Origin: Blastomussa wellsi
Lineage: Eukaryota; Cnidaria; Anthozoa; Scleractinia; Plerogyridae
Reading direction: 5' to 3'
NCBI GenBank assembly: GCA_947652115.1
Contig: OX393565.1
Coordinates: 13,930,419 to 13,994,418, forward strand
Length of the DNA stretch: 64,000 nucleotides
Shown in pieces: positions 34,793 to 45,695 of this stretch. Position numbers and translations under genes: made by a program. Under the pieces are notes generated by a model that worked only from the letters and a program-made list of their open reading frames with translations, had not been told where the DNA came from and did not search any database. The first letter of the stretch is position 1. The number at the start of each line of letters is the position of its first letter.

Positions 34793-35545
34793 GAACCCTC
34801 CAAGCGCTCCCCATTTTCGTCCCCATAGTCCTTTTCGTTTCTCTTAGCCGGCAGGGCCTTGGCACGAAAAACGAAGAGCTCTGGGGACATACGATTTTCA
34901 AAAAAATTCGAATTTTCTTTTTTCACTGTTGAGAACAAAGAAATATTAAACGGAAGTGATCATGTTCGCCGGCCGCCTTATTACAACACACACATGTAGA
35001 ATCATCAATGCTATATACATGCAGTCCGGAAGTCCTAGAATCTCGGACTTGAAATCGTATGTCTCCAGAGCCCTTCGTTTTTCGTGCCAAGGCCCTGCCG
35101 GCTAAGAGAAACGGAAAGGGCTATGGGGACGAGAATGAGCCCTCCCGCATGTTAATCCCCATTCTCGTCTCCAGAGCCACTTGTCCCTCTCAGCCGGCTG
35201 CATTCTCGTCCCCATAGCCCTTTTCGTTTCTCTTAGCCGGCGGGGCCTTGGTACGGGAAACGTAGGGCTCTGGAGAAATACGATTTCAAGTCCTAGATTC
35301 TAGGACTTCCGGACCTCATGTATATAGCATTGATGTTTCTACATGTTGTGTGTCTTAATGTGGCGGCCGGCGAACATTTTGGCTTCCGTTTAAGATTTCG
35401 TTGTTCTCAACAGCCAATAAAAATGAAAATCGTATGCCCCCAGAGCCCTTCGTTTTTCGTGCCAAGGCCCTGCCGGCTAAAAAAAACCAAAAGGGCTATG
35501 GGGACGAGAATGAGCCGGCTGGGCCTGGGGCACGGGGAACAAGTG
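34793..35545. repeat. Nested palindrome upstream of DDAH
   Basis: The inner palindrome 34926-35412 has terminal CTGTTGAGAACA / TGTTCTCAACAG, and arms containing GTTCGCCGGCCGC, ATGCTATATACATG and TCCGGAAGTCCTAGA in both orientations. Outside and inside it, a second family recurs four times: GTCTCCAGAGCCCTTCGTTT, GCCAAGGCCCTGCCGGCTAA, CTATGGGGACGAGAATG, in alternating orientation. This is a pile-up of palindromic MITEs. Confidence 0.8.
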
Positions 35546-35665
35546 GCTCTGGGGACACACGATTTGATTCTCTGAAATCAAACAAAGGAAGTCCAATCAC
35601 ATCAGCGAATCAAATCGTGTGTCCCCAGAGCCACTTGTTCCTCGTGCCCCAGGCCCAGCCGGCTA
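35513..35665. repeat. Hairpin of the same MITE family, ~55-bp arms
   Basis: CCGGCTGGGCCTGGGGCACG...GACACACGATTTGATTC is mirrored by GAATCAAATCGTGTGTCCCC...CCAGGCCCAGCCGG, spacer about 38 bp. Followed by a further partial copy ending CTCTGGGGACGAGAATG at 35695. Confidence 0.8.
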
Positions 35666-36142
35666 AGAGGGACAAGTGGCTCTGGGGACGAGAATGGTTA
35701 ATCCCGTGTTTTGGGTACCTCGTACCCAAATACCGAAAACACTGAAAGCGTGAAATACCACAGACTGGGACAAGTGAAATCATCAAAAATTCTGCTCAAA
35801 AACCATATATCTTCTTACGAAGCTTTGTCTCAACAAATTAAAGCTTTCTTAATCTTGATATAAACACAATACGTCTCCGAAAGTAGTCGCAATTGATAAC
35901 AGATTGATTCAAGTACGCAGTTACAACGACATACAAACCCGATTTGCGCGCCAAATTTCCTTGTATAAACAGGCGCTTGGTGTCTATTGATAACCCTTTA
36001 ATTACACTTTATTTCAAAGAAGAAAGGCACATTCTAAACCTTAGATAGATCGGCGATTGAATAAGATCAATATGCGAGCGAACACTCTGAGATACGGCCA
36101 TCACGCAATACGGCAGGTCTCAAGCTGTGACTGACCTATGTG

Positions 36143-36629
36143 TAGGCCTAGACACACAGCCGGATTTTTTTTAGGAGTTTTAGAGCATCAGGAGATTTTT
36201 AGAAATTTTGGGGATTTTTAGAAAAAAAATGGGATTTTTGGCGATTTTTAGATGAATTGGAACAAAAATTGTTCTATATTCTTTGCCGTTTTATTTAAAA
36301 TTCCTATGAAATGAAAATTTTGTCCCATTGTTTAGCATACTTGGTGAGTTGGTGACTGCTAGACTGCAATCCAATTGTGCAGCGGTGTTTCCCATATCTA
36401 AAGTACCCCATCATTCCAAGGGAAGTAAGTTTCAAACATGGCGGAGCCTGGAGCGCTAAGGTTTCATTAACAAATGATTGAGACAAAAATAGAGATTTTT
36501 AGAAAATTTTGGGAAATTTAGAAACTTTTGGGGATATTTAGAGATTTTTGGAGGGGTTTTTAGGGAAAAAATTGAGAATTTCCGGATAGATTTTTAGAGC
36601 ATTTTTCGGGATATTTGTGTCTAGGCCTA
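36143..36629. mobile_element. 487-bp MITE inserted in the left foldback arm
   Basis: TAGGCCTAGACACA at the left and TGTGTCTAGGCCTA at the right are perfect inverted ends. Flanks CCTATGTG and CCTCTGTG (36135-36142, 36630-36637) match at 7 of 8 bp, and the right arm of the foldback (near 43770) shows the uninterrupted site GCACAGAGGTCAGTC. That empty site proves the insertion. The body repeats GATTTTTAGA motifs. Confidence 0.8.
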
Positions 36630-36802
36630 CCTCTGTGCATGCTGCAATAAACTTTGTTTATCTGCCGATCGCTCTTTAGTTGACCATCCCGCCGATTAAA
36701 TTTTCCCGGCGAACAGTTCTCTATGCAGAAGAAGAGTAAAGCGAAAAGCAAACTTACTTAGACGAAAGTCATTCCAATGAAGAAAGGACTAAAACTAACA
36801 AA

Positions 36803-37630
36803 ATGTGGGGGATACCCAAATGCCTAGTGATATGGGTACCCCCTTTTAATATGACTTTGCTAGTCTCTTGCTCAGTAGAATGACTTTAGTCTTTGTAATT
36901 TTGCTTTGCCATTTAATCTTCGATCTATTTGGCTACCCTGAATTAAAGAAACGATAACAAACAAACATATTACAAGGGGGTACCTATATCACTAGGGATT
37001 TGGGTATCCCCTACATTTTGACTTTGCTAGTCTCTTGCTCAGTAGAATGACTTTAGTCTTTGTAATTTTGCTTTGCCATTTAATCTTCGATCTATTTGGC
37101 TACCCTGAATTAAAGAAACGATAACAAATAAACGTATAAAAAGGGGGTACCCATATCACTAGGGATTTGGGTATCCCCCACATTTTGGTAGTTTTAGTCC
37201 TTTCTTCATTGGAATGACTTTCGTCTAAGTGAGTTTGCTTTTCGCTTTAATCTTCTGTCGATCTGCCTACTCTGAATTAACTGAGAAACAATAACAAATA
37301 TACATTTTGACAGCGGGTACCCGTATCACTAGTGATTTGGGTATCCCCTACAGTTTGGCATTTCTAGTCCCTTTCCTCAACGGAATGTCTTTCGTCTTTG
37401 TAAATTTGCTTTACCTTTTTATCTTTGGTGGATTTGGCTACACTGAAGTAAAGAAACGATAACAAACAAACGCTCTGGAAGGGGATACCCATATCACTAG
37501 GCATTTGGGTATCCCCTACAGTCTTGAATGACTTTCGACTTGTTTGCGTTGCCTTTTTGTCTTCGGTGGATTTGGTTAAGTTGACCTAAAGGAATGATTA
37601 AAAGCCAACACTTCGGAAGGGGATATCTTC
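36803..37630. repeat. Satellite array, about five ~168-bp units
   Basis: Each unit starts with a palindromic block such as GGGGGTACCYATATCACTAG followed by GGATTTGGGTATCCCC, then TTTTGACTTTGCTAGTCTCT-like sequence and ACGATAACAAA. Unit starts near 36803, 36976, 37140, 37312 and 37480. The last unit is cut by the gypsy element. Confidence 0.8.
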
Positions 37631-37781
37631 TGTAATAGTAGGTCACGTGACAGTTTTTGGCGCGAAAACACTCGACTGTACTTTGAGTTCAGTATTAAAC
37701 GCAAGTGTGACGGTTGCTCAGTTTGCCCGTTATTTCTGCTATCCGTTCGTTCTGTTTGTCGACTATTTGCCGTTTATTACA
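37631..37781 (+). repeat. 5' LTR, 151 bp
   Basis: TGTAATAGTAGGTCACGTGA to GCCGTTTATTACA. Holds a GGTCACGTGAC palindrome (E-box CACGTG) near its start, a candidate promoter element. Confidence 0.9.
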
Positions 37782-37805
37782 TTGGTGGCAGCGGTTGGGA
37801 TCACT

Positions 37806-38822
37806 ATGAGTGCAAAGGATGAAGCGACTGATGATTACGGTGGAGCAAAACCGAAAATACCTTCCCACGCGCCCGACGAGAAGGGAGCCATTGGTGGCCA
37901 CGAGGTGAAAACCGAAACGACTTCAACTCCGCCGCAAGAAGGAACTGGTGCTATGATAAACGAACTGATAAGTGCAATGACCCAGGCTTTCAAGCAATCT
38001 TCGGATAAACCAAGTTTTGGCGATTCAATCAGCAGACATGTTGCTCTAAAGCAGCCAAAACCGTATTCGCTCGGTCAGAATTTCAAGGTATGGCTGTCGC
38101 AATTTGATGAATATTCCAAGTTGGCTAGCATCCCTGAATCGAAGAAGAAAGCATTTCTGGTCACTTTGCTGGACCAAACAGCGTACAGAGCCGTCCAACT
38201 TCTCAGAATTCCCGAGAGTGCTTCGTATCAAGTTTTTTTGCAACGTGTTGTGACTCGGTTTGACTCAGGAAAATCCCCGGGGGATTACAAACTGCTTCTT
38301 CGAGCTCGGCAACAAGACAGCAACGAGGACTTTGAAATGTACGCTGATAATCTTCTGGAACTAGCTGAGAACGCCTACCCTGATGCTGACTACCGCTTCA
38401 AAGAGGAAATAGCGAAAGATCGGTTTTTGGAAGGTGTTCGCTGTAGTGATGGATGTCGTGAACAGTTGTTTATTAAACAACCCGAAAGCCTTTCAGCCGC
38501 CGTTCGGCTGGTGCGACAACTCGAGAGTGCCCGCGTAGCTTCGCGTAATTCAGCTGAAAATAAACCACCTCGACCGCAGCTAAATGTCATGGAGGAAAAT
38601 AACACCCTCGTAGTTTCAGAGCTCAAGGGCTTAATGGCATCCATCAATTCGCGGCTCGAGAGGTTGGAAAAACAACAGCAAGAACCACGCAGACGCCCAG
38701 TTGCGGGATCTTCAAGAGTCAGATGTTATCGTTGTCAGAATTACGGCCATTATGCTCGCGATTGTCTCAGTTCATCGGGAAACGGACAGAGGGGCCTGCC
38801 GAGGGTCAACCAGTCCCCTTGA
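37806..38822 (+). CDS. Ty3/gypsy gag polyprotein
   Basis: Capsid/nucleocapsid precursor of the retrotransposon; assembles the cytoplasmic particle. I start at ATG 37806 (MSAKDEATDDYGG) because the frame's earlier start at 37647 is inside the LTR. The middle is the retrotransposon gag domain (FKVWLSQFDEYSKLA, FLQRVVTRFDSG, EIAKDRFLEGV), and the end has a CCHC zinc knuckle CYRCQNYGHYARDC near residue 302. The stop lies 100 bases after the pol frame opens. The heptamer GGGAAAC at 38777-38783 is exactly in the gag phase required for a -1 shift into pol. Confidence 0.88.
   Translation: MSAKDEATDDYGGAKPKIPSHAPDEKGAIGGHEVKTETTSTPPQEGTGAMINELISAMTQAFKQSSDKPSFGDSISRHVALKQPKPYSLGQNFKVWLSQFDEYSKLASIPESKKKAFLVTLLDQTAYRAVQLLRIPESASYQVFLQRVVTRFDSGKSPGDYKLLLRARQQDSNEDFEMYADNLLELAENAYPDADYRFKEEIAKDRFLEGVRCSDGCREQLFIKQPESLSAAVRLVRQLESARVASRNSAENKPPRPQLNVMEENNTLVVSELKGLMASINSRLERLEKQQQEPRRRPVAGSSRVRCYRCQNYGHYARDCLSSSGNGQRGLPRVNQSP
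38777..38783 (+). promoter_or_regulatory. Putative -1 ribosomal frameshift site GGGAAAC
   Basis: Codons in the gag frame are G.GGA.AAC, the canonical X.XXY.YYZ pattern. It lies inside the gag/pol overlap, and after slippage the pol frame continues open. A short GC stem (AGGGG...CCCCT) starts about six bases downstream and could act as the stimulatory structure. Confidence 0.6.
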
Positions 38823-41800
38823 ACGACTCAAAGACCCGAAGTTCGAGCGACGACAAGGCGTGTAGAGAGGAAAATTTGTTTGTTTTGAGCGGCCGCGGTG
38901 TTTATGTTTCTGGTCTGATTAATCACACTCGTGTGTCGCTCCTTTTGGATACCGGCGCGACGTCGAGCATTCTAAACGAAGAAACATGGAAGAAGAGTGG
39001 TCAATGCCGCCCGGAAAAGCTTCAAAAGTTCAATGCGTCGCTGACGGTTGCAAATGGAGAAAAGTTAGCTGTACAGGGCAGAACAGTAATAAACGTGCGC
39101 TTCGGGAATTCATTATTCCGAGTACCTATGTTGGTTGTTCGTGACATCCCTCACGCATGTATTCTGGGATCGGATTTCTTTGAACGGGAATCTTGCCAAA
39201 TCTTGTACGATGTTGGAACGCTCGTGGTTCAGGGTGAAGAAATTCCAATCTTTTATGAGCGAAAGGCCCCAAGCGTATGCCGTGTTGTAGTTGAAGAGGA
39301 AGTTGAGTTGAAAGCGGGCACCGAAGTTGTTTTGTGTGGAAAATTGGAACCTGGATTCGAGCGGAACAATGGGACTCCAGGGATCCTGGAAGGACACCGG
39401 AAAAACACAGCCGAAAAGCTTACAAGTAGATTCTGCATAGCACGCTCCCTGATCGTTCCGAAGGAAGGAAAAACTCCCATTCGTATGGCAAACTTCTCAG
39501 ACCAAACCATGTTGTTAAGGCCAGGTCAAACTGTGGCTCAGTTTTATCCTCTTGATCGTGTCGATGCTTCAGTAAATTTGTTTGATTTGGAAGAAAAACC
39601 TTCAGAAAGGGAGACAAAACAGGATCCTAGAGTAGAAATGCCCCCCTCCGACCCACCTGTCGTGAAACAAGAGATCCGTGCTGACTTTTCTGGACTTTCA
39701 GAGGGGGAGAAGCAATCGTTTAATGGCCTGCTAGAAGAATATAGAGATTTGTTCGCCACGGGGAATGGCAATTTAGGTCGCACTGATTTGTTAGAACACA
39801 CCATTGACACCGGTTCAGCCACTCCAGTCAAGCAAGCACCTCGTCGACTCCCTCCATTCAAACGAGATGAGGTCGACAGACAGCTCTCAGACCTCTTAGC
39901 ACAGGGGAGAATTGAACCATCCAACAGCCCCTGGAGTAGCCCCATTGTGTTGGCCAAAAAGCACGATGGAGGCTATCGCCTGTGCATAGACTACAGGAAG
40001 CTTAACTCCGTAACTGTTAAAGATGCTCAACCCCTTCCGAGGTCAGATGACATCTTGGAATCCTTGGGTGGTGCAAAGTGGTTTAGCTGCCTTGACCTTG
40101 CCTCAGGGTACTGGCAAGTTCCTGTCGCAAAAAGAGACCGCCCAAAAACTGCGTTTGTCACACATCGGGGTCAGTTTTAGTGGACCTGTTTGCCCTTTGG
40201 GGTAACCAATGGACCTGGAACATTTACCCGGCTGATGAATCTTGCATTACAAGGTCTGACCTGGAAAGAGTGTTTGGTCTACCTAGATGACATCATCATC
40301 ATGTCGGGCACCTTTGAGGAACACTTGTCTCGCCTTCGCTCTGTCTTTGAAAGGCTGCGAGAGGCCGGGCTGAAATTAAAATCATCAAAGTGCATCTTTC
40401 TTCAACGTCAAGTTTCTTTCTTGGGGCACGTTGTTTCGGCTGAGGGGATACAAACCGATCCCGATAAAGTAGCTGCTGTCCGTGACTGGCCTACTCCAAC
40501 AAGTATTTCCGAGCTGAAAGGGTTCTTGGGCCTTGTAACATACTACAGACGATTCATCCCCAGTTTTTCTGCAAAAGCAGAACCACTAAACTATTTGACA
40601 AGGAAAGGAGTAGAGTTCAAGTGGGGACCCCAACAAGAGAAAGCCTTCTGCGAACTGAAACATCACCTCATGAACCCACCAGTATTAGCCTATCCAGATT
40701 TCAGTGAAACCAGTGGCCAATTCATCCTTGATACTGATGCAAGTAGTGGTCATGGTATTGGTGCCGTGCTCTCGCAAATGCAATCTGATGGCACAGAGCG
40801 TGTTCTTGCTTACGGAAGTCGTGCATTACACTGCCATGAGAGAAATTATTGTGCAACCCGTCTTGAGATGCTTGCCCTGGTTGACTTCATTGATCACTTC
40901 CGTTATTACCTTCTTGGGCGAAAGTTTCTCGTGCGAACAGACCATCATGCCTTAAAGTGGCTGATGTCGTTTAAACAACCAGAGGGACAGGTAGCACGGT
41001 GGCTGGAAAGGCTCCAAGAATATGACTTCACTGTTGAGCACCGTCCTGGGATCAGTCATGCTAACGCCGATGCACTGTCCCGGAGGCCTAGACGAAAACA
41101 TGGAAGTTGTCCATCATGTGGTGATACTGAATATGTTTCAGCAGCATTCCTGCGACAGAGCAAGGAGAAAGAGGGGACGTCCGAGACCCCGGAAAGAACA
41201 TTTTCATGGGCAACGGCCGAAATTGCTCAGGCTCAACGCAGTGACCCGGATATTAGCCCAGTGATTGCAAGGATGGAAGAAGGCCAACCCAAACCATCGC
41301 CTGGCGAACTTCTCCGTTTCAGCCCCATCTCTAGGGCAATATGGGCACAACACGAACTACTCGAGTTAAAGGACAATGTACTGCGAATTCGCCCAAAGGA
41401 GGAGTCAACGAACCTGAAACCCAGAATCGTCCTCCCGGAACCTCTGGTAAAACCAGCACTGCAACGGCTACATGATGGGGTGGAGGGGAGCCACCTTGGC
41501 CAGCTCAAAACGCTACGGAAACTCCAAGCCCGATTCTGGAGACCCGGTCTTGCAAAGACTGTGAAAGATTACTGTACCGCTTGTTTAACCTGTGCTGCGT
41601 GCAAGCCCCCCAGGAAAACGCCTAAGGCACCGCTCCGCCCCATCCCTTCATCTTACCCTTTCCAGCGACTTCACATTGATATCATTGGTCCACTTCCCAG
41701 AACCAAACGTGGAAACCGTTACATTCTGACTGTCCAGTGTTCATTTACAAAGTGGGTAGAAGCCTACGCCATACCAAATCAAAGAGCCAAAACGTGTGCA

Positions 41801-43243
41801 CGAGTACTGGTGGACAACTGGGTTTATCGGTATGGCGCACCCGATACCATCCATTCTGACCAAGGACGCAATTTTGAATCCCACCTCTTTAGTGAGCTTT
41901 GTCAAATGCTCGAAATCAGAAAAACCAGAACAACCCCATATCACCCAGCTGGGAATGGACAGGTGGAGAATGCCAACAAGAGTATCAAGGGGCTGTTAAT
42001 GGCAAAAGTGGAAAGTGATCCTGACACATGGGACCAACACCTTGGGCCTTGTATGATGGCATACCGAAGTAGTGAGCACATCTCAACCGGGTACACCCCA
42101 TTTACCCTTATGTTTGGCCGGGAAATGCGACTTCCCCTAGATGTCATGGTGGGTAATCCAGACGACGCAGCCCCTGATCGGTATGGAGAGTACGTCTCAA
42201 AGTTGAAGAATCAACTCTCCGATGCGTTCCAGGATGTCCGTCAGCACCTGAAAACAGCACAACAGCGCCAGAAAGAGTACTTCGACCGAGGAGTGAAGGA
42301 GCGCCTCTACCAACCCGGGGACCAGGTATTCCTGTTCGACCCGCAGCTGAAACCTGGTGAGGCGGCCAAATTTCACCGAAAATGGAAGGGGCCCTATGAA
42401 GTGTTGGCACGTACAACTGAGGTCAACTACCGCATCAAGAGACCACAAGATCCTGTAAGCCGCTCCAAGGTTGTCCATTTCGATAACCTAAAGCTATACC
42501 AACGTAGGCAACCAGAGGTGCAAGTGAGTCAGAAGAATCAGAGTGGCCGCGAGCGGGGCAACAAAGAGAAGGAGAGGGGAACAGTTCTTAAATCTCTAGA
42601 GAGGCGAGGCACCAATTGTGGGGATGACCTTAGTGAAGATAGAGATGAAGATGAACTTCCAGACTTCTGCCTTCCCATACCAGAGCCAGTAGTGACCGGA
42701 CAACAAGCAATCCAGGACCCTGAGTACAATGGAAGTCGCAAGGTTGATGTATCGACAGCGAATGAAGTGGGCAACCTTGATGGAACTCATCAGTCAGATG
42801 ACCATCAGCCAGAAGGCATTTCGCCTCCAGGAAGTCAAGTAGGAGACGTTGACCCTGGTCTTTCTGCTCAGGCCAACCCTGGTGCAGAGGGTGACGTAGA
42901 AGAGAGCACCACTTATACAAGGCAGGAGAATGGATTGGAGAGTACACTTGTCGCGGACGGTGATGTGGGGCAGGCCGAGGAGAGAGTTGGCAGGCCTGAC
43001 CCAACTGCCCAAAGACCACCACCAGCTGCTTCACGCCCAAAGAGAGTAACACGCCCCCCGGATCGCTATGGAGACTGGGAACTTAACACCGTATGTTCTT
43101 TTGGTTATCCCATGGCCCTCAAGAACAAGGTTGAAGGTCTCAGGGCTTTCTTCCAGGAGCAGAAAAATCGAGTACTCCGTTTTAAATCAGATTATGTGCA
43201 AAAAGCTCGACAGCTGAGGATCAAGGACATATTGAAACATTGA
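38780..43243 (+). pseudogene. Ty3/gypsy pol (PR-RT-RH-IN), one internal stop
   Basis: Protease motif LLLDTGATSSIL near 38940; RT with LASGYWQVPVA and, after the stop, LVYLDDIIIMS near 40280; RNase H with DTDASSGHGIGAVLSQ near 40732 and TDHHALKWL near 40940. The integrase zinc finger is at 41470-41600 (H, H, CTACLTCAAC). The integrase core has LHIDIIGPL, IHSDQGRNFES and an E in NGQVENANKS. A GPY/F-like chromatin-interaction module follows (WKGPYEVLARTTEVNYRIKR), then an acidic tail of about 240 residues. TAG at 40178-40180 breaks RT just before the LPFG motif; downstream the frame is the same, so it is a single point change. As it stands the element cannot make full-length pol without readthrough. 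Confidence 0.88.
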
Positions 43244-43401
43244 GTTTAAAGTGAGGTTGTTACAAAACCTCAGGACTACCGGACAGTGACATCTCTCTAG
43301 TAAATGTTAAGCCAAGTGAACATTTTTCTAGAACTTTAAACAGGGTAGTGTCGTTACCATTGTTAAAGTCACAGTGTCGACCCTTTAGAAGGAGGGGATG
43401 A

Positions 43402-43552
43402 TGTAATAGTAGGTCACGTGACAGTTTTTGGCGCGAAAACACTCGACTGTACTTTGAGTTCAGTATTAAACGCAAGTGTGACGGTTGCTCAGTTTGCCCG
43501 TTATTTCTGCTATCCGTTCGTTCTGTTTGTCGACTATTTGCCGTTTATTACA
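43402..43552 (+). repeat. 3' LTR, 151 bp
   Basis: Same sequence as 37631-37781 by eye over the full length. Preceded by the polypurine tract ending at 43401. Confidence 0.9.
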
Positions 43553-44307
43553 CTTCAAAGCACTAGGTGGGATCATGTCGGTATTCCACTTTATTTTTTC
43601 CCCCTGCATATTCAAAGATTTATAGCCTTGTCTACTTCATTTATATTTATTTTGGATTCATCTCCGAAACTAAAAAAAATCTTCTTTCAGGACATAGAGA
43701 AAATCGGCGGGATGGTCAAGGAAAGAGCGATGGGCAGATAAACAAAATTAATTACAGACATGAAAGGCAGCATGCACAGAGGTCAGTCGCAGCTTGAGAC
43801 CTGCCGTATTGCGTGACGGCCGTATCTCAGTGTGTTCGCTCGCATATTGATCTTATTCAATCGCCGATCTATCTGAGGTTTAGAATGTGCCTTTCTTCTT
43901 TGAAATAAAGTGTATTTAAAGGATTATCAATAGACATCAAGCGCAAGGAAATTTGGCGCGTAAAGCGGTTTTGTATGTCTTTGTAACTGCGGACTTGAAT
44001 CAGAGTCTGTTATCAATTGTGACTACGTTCGGAGACGTATCATGTTTATATCAAGATTAAGAAAGCTTTAATTTGTTGAGACAAAGCTTCGAAAGAAGAT
44101 ATGGGGTTTTTGAGCAGAATTTTTGATGATTTCACTTGCCCCAGTCTGTGGAATTTAACGCTTTCAGTGTTTTGGGTATCCCCAAACACTAGGGATTTGG
44201 GTACGGGGTACCCAAAACACGGGGATACCCAAATCACTGTGACACCGCCTGCCAGCTCCAGTCAGCCTGTGGTGTAACAATCACCGAATATAGTATGGTT
44301 GTTTCAA

Positions 44308-44352
44308 AAGTACTGGAGAGAGTAGCATGTTGCATACTCTCCCCAGTACTTT
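44308..44352. repeat. Hairpin, ~20-bp arms
   Basis: AAAAGTACTGGAGAGAGTA mirrored by ATACTCTCCCCAGTACTTTT, with a loop of about 7-9 bases. Just beyond the right end of the foldback element. Confidence 0.7.
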
Positions 44353-44489
44353 TAAAGGGACTGAATACAGAAAGGCTGACCGTACAGTAGGGATTAACTA
44401 ATGTATTTTTCCAATATTTCGTGGGCACGGCCCGACCAAGCGCTGACCGAGGAGCCCGTTGACTTGGTTGCAAGCCCAATCGACTCTAT

Positions 44490-44640
44490 TGTCTATGAAT
44501 CACGCCATGTTGCGCGACTCCGTCGTCGTCGTCTCCGTGCGTACGCGCCCACGAGCAATACCGCTAGCCATGATGACCATGAGAAAGAAAATCAACTCTT
44601 GGGTTTCGTTTTCTTTCCCATATGAGTATGGGGCTCCGCT
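44490..44640. repeat. Dispersed repeat, second copy at 58225-58350
   Basis: Both carry CGTGCGTACGCGCCCACGAG, CAATACCGCTAGCCATGAT and TCTTTCCCAT.TGAGTATGGG followed by GCTCCGCTT. Same orientation. Body of an unnamed repeat. Confidence 0.65.
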
Positions 44641-44963
44641 TGGCGGCCCTTCGGGCCGCCGGAGCTTCGCTACTAAGCACCCCGCCTACATAGAACTCCG
44701 GTTATCCTTCTCAGTTGTCACTAAGCCCTTCGGAACCTAATTTCATTGGATCTTGTTAGCACGAAGCTCTATTGTTTTAGGGCTAGGGTACTGTTGCTTG
44801 TTATCATTTTCTCAGCCAATCCTGAGAGACGTTCCGAAAAGCTTCGTGGCGACCCACCCTGCACTACGGTTATCCTAAATTGGCTTTAGGTTGCTTGCGG
44901 TTAGCCTTTATATGAAATAGTGTTAGGGATTTGTAGCCAAAAAAATTGGAAATTTGGTAGTTA

Positions 44964-45034
44964 GTCTCGGTGCTGTAGTGGGGATGATTCCCGCTTGGTA
45001 ATCCGTCGTCCCGGGATCGAGACTTCTTGGGGTA
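44964..45034 (+). repeat. tRNA-like SINE head
   Basis: TCTCGGTGCTGTAGTGGGGA followed by TGATTCCCGCTTGGTAATCC and GGGATCGAGACT. Resembles box A and a weak box B of a tRNA-derived SINE. Confidence 0.5.
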
Positions 45035-45084
45035 AGATTTTTTTTACCTAAAAAAAATTGAAGGTTAAGTGTGATTCATACCTC

Positions 45085-45695
45085 ATGTATGGCAATGAAA
45101 GAAGTCTCGCACAAGAAAACCTCCGGTCCGCCTTTCGTTACGAACCTCATGGCCAATTTTGTGTGTGATCTTCTGGAGGTCAAGTTTATTCCAGGCGAGT
45201 TGCCCATATTTTGTTCTTTTTATTCGATTATGTCCGACCCAGAAAACATGGATTACCGCGGCAACGAAGACGACCTGCTACGAGAAGAGATGGAACAGAC
45301 TAAGGAGGCAGAAAACACCTCAAAGACGAACAACTTGAGCGACTCGCTCGCCGCCATGAATCAAACCCTTGTGACGATGGCGAGAAACCTTTCCTCAATG
45401 GGGAATTTCTTGAAAAGAATGCATGCTGCATCACCTTTTAATGCTAAAAGACGCAAATCCGAAAATGCACGTCGCGAAAAGCTCAGGGACGATTCTTCTC
45501 GCTTTTGTTATAGCGGGCTTGCCCTAGGATTTAAAAAGCGTTGGTTCTATTGGGCAGTTTGAAAGGGGTATTAATATCGGATTCCCACACGGCAATCATG
45601 TAAAACAGTTGTAATGAGTTTTAGTTTTTAACTTTTAGCTTAACTGATGATTATCCGTATTTAAATAAAGTTTTACTACTACTACTACTACTAGT
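45085..45695 (+). pseudogene. Retroelement gag-like 5' piece fused to a 3' tail
   Basis: The open frame to 45562 contains MSDPENMDYRGNEDDLLREE and a heptad-like SDSLAAMNQTLVTMARNLSS then MGNFLKRM, reminiscent of the N terminus of DIRS-like gag proteins. It ends in unrelated sequence, then AATAAA and an (ACT)n tail at 45676-45693. The body of the element is absent. Family uncertain. Confidence 0.45.

Larger units (their letters stand above)
37631..43552 (+). mobile_element. Ty3/gypsy LTR retrotransposon, nearly complete
   Basis: 5.9 kb with two 151-bp LTRs (TG..CA) that I read as identical, flanked by CTTC on both sides (37627-37630 and 43553-43556). A primer-binding-site-like TGGTGGCAGCGGTTGGGA follows the left LTR at 37784, and a purine tract AGAAGGAGGGGATGA precedes the right LTR. 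Gene order gag, protease, RT, RNase H, integrase. One in-frame stop inside RT is the only obvious defect. Identical LTRs mean a recent insertion. Confidence 0.9.
35700..44226. mobile_element. Foldback element with long arms, internal satellite and nested insertions
   Basis: Left arm 35700-36720 and right arm 43690-44226 are inverted copies (for example TCAAGATTAAGAAAGCTTTA, CCGCCGAT, ATTCAATCGCCGATCTATCT). Without its 487-bp insertion the left arm is about 535 bp, like the right arm. The middle contains a tandem array of ~168-bp units and a Ty3/gypsy element. Termini carry GTGTTTTGGGTACC and CCCAAAACAC, and the satellite repeats the same GGGTATCCCC / CACTAGGGATTTGGGTA motif. No transposase seen. 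Confidence 0.75.

Noticed and set aside
34671..34901. 77-residue N-terminal extension of DDAH with a hydrophobic stretch (FWFVVVFLQ) that could look like a membrane anchor
   Set aside because: The extension is encoded by the palindromic repeat (a similar frame occurs in the copy at 35422) and DDAH is a soluble protein; the family start aligns with Met at 34670.
40190..43243. Separate 1017-codon gene starting after the stop in RT
   Set aside because: It is in the same frame as the upstream RT half and begins in the middle of the RT domain, so it is the rest of pol.
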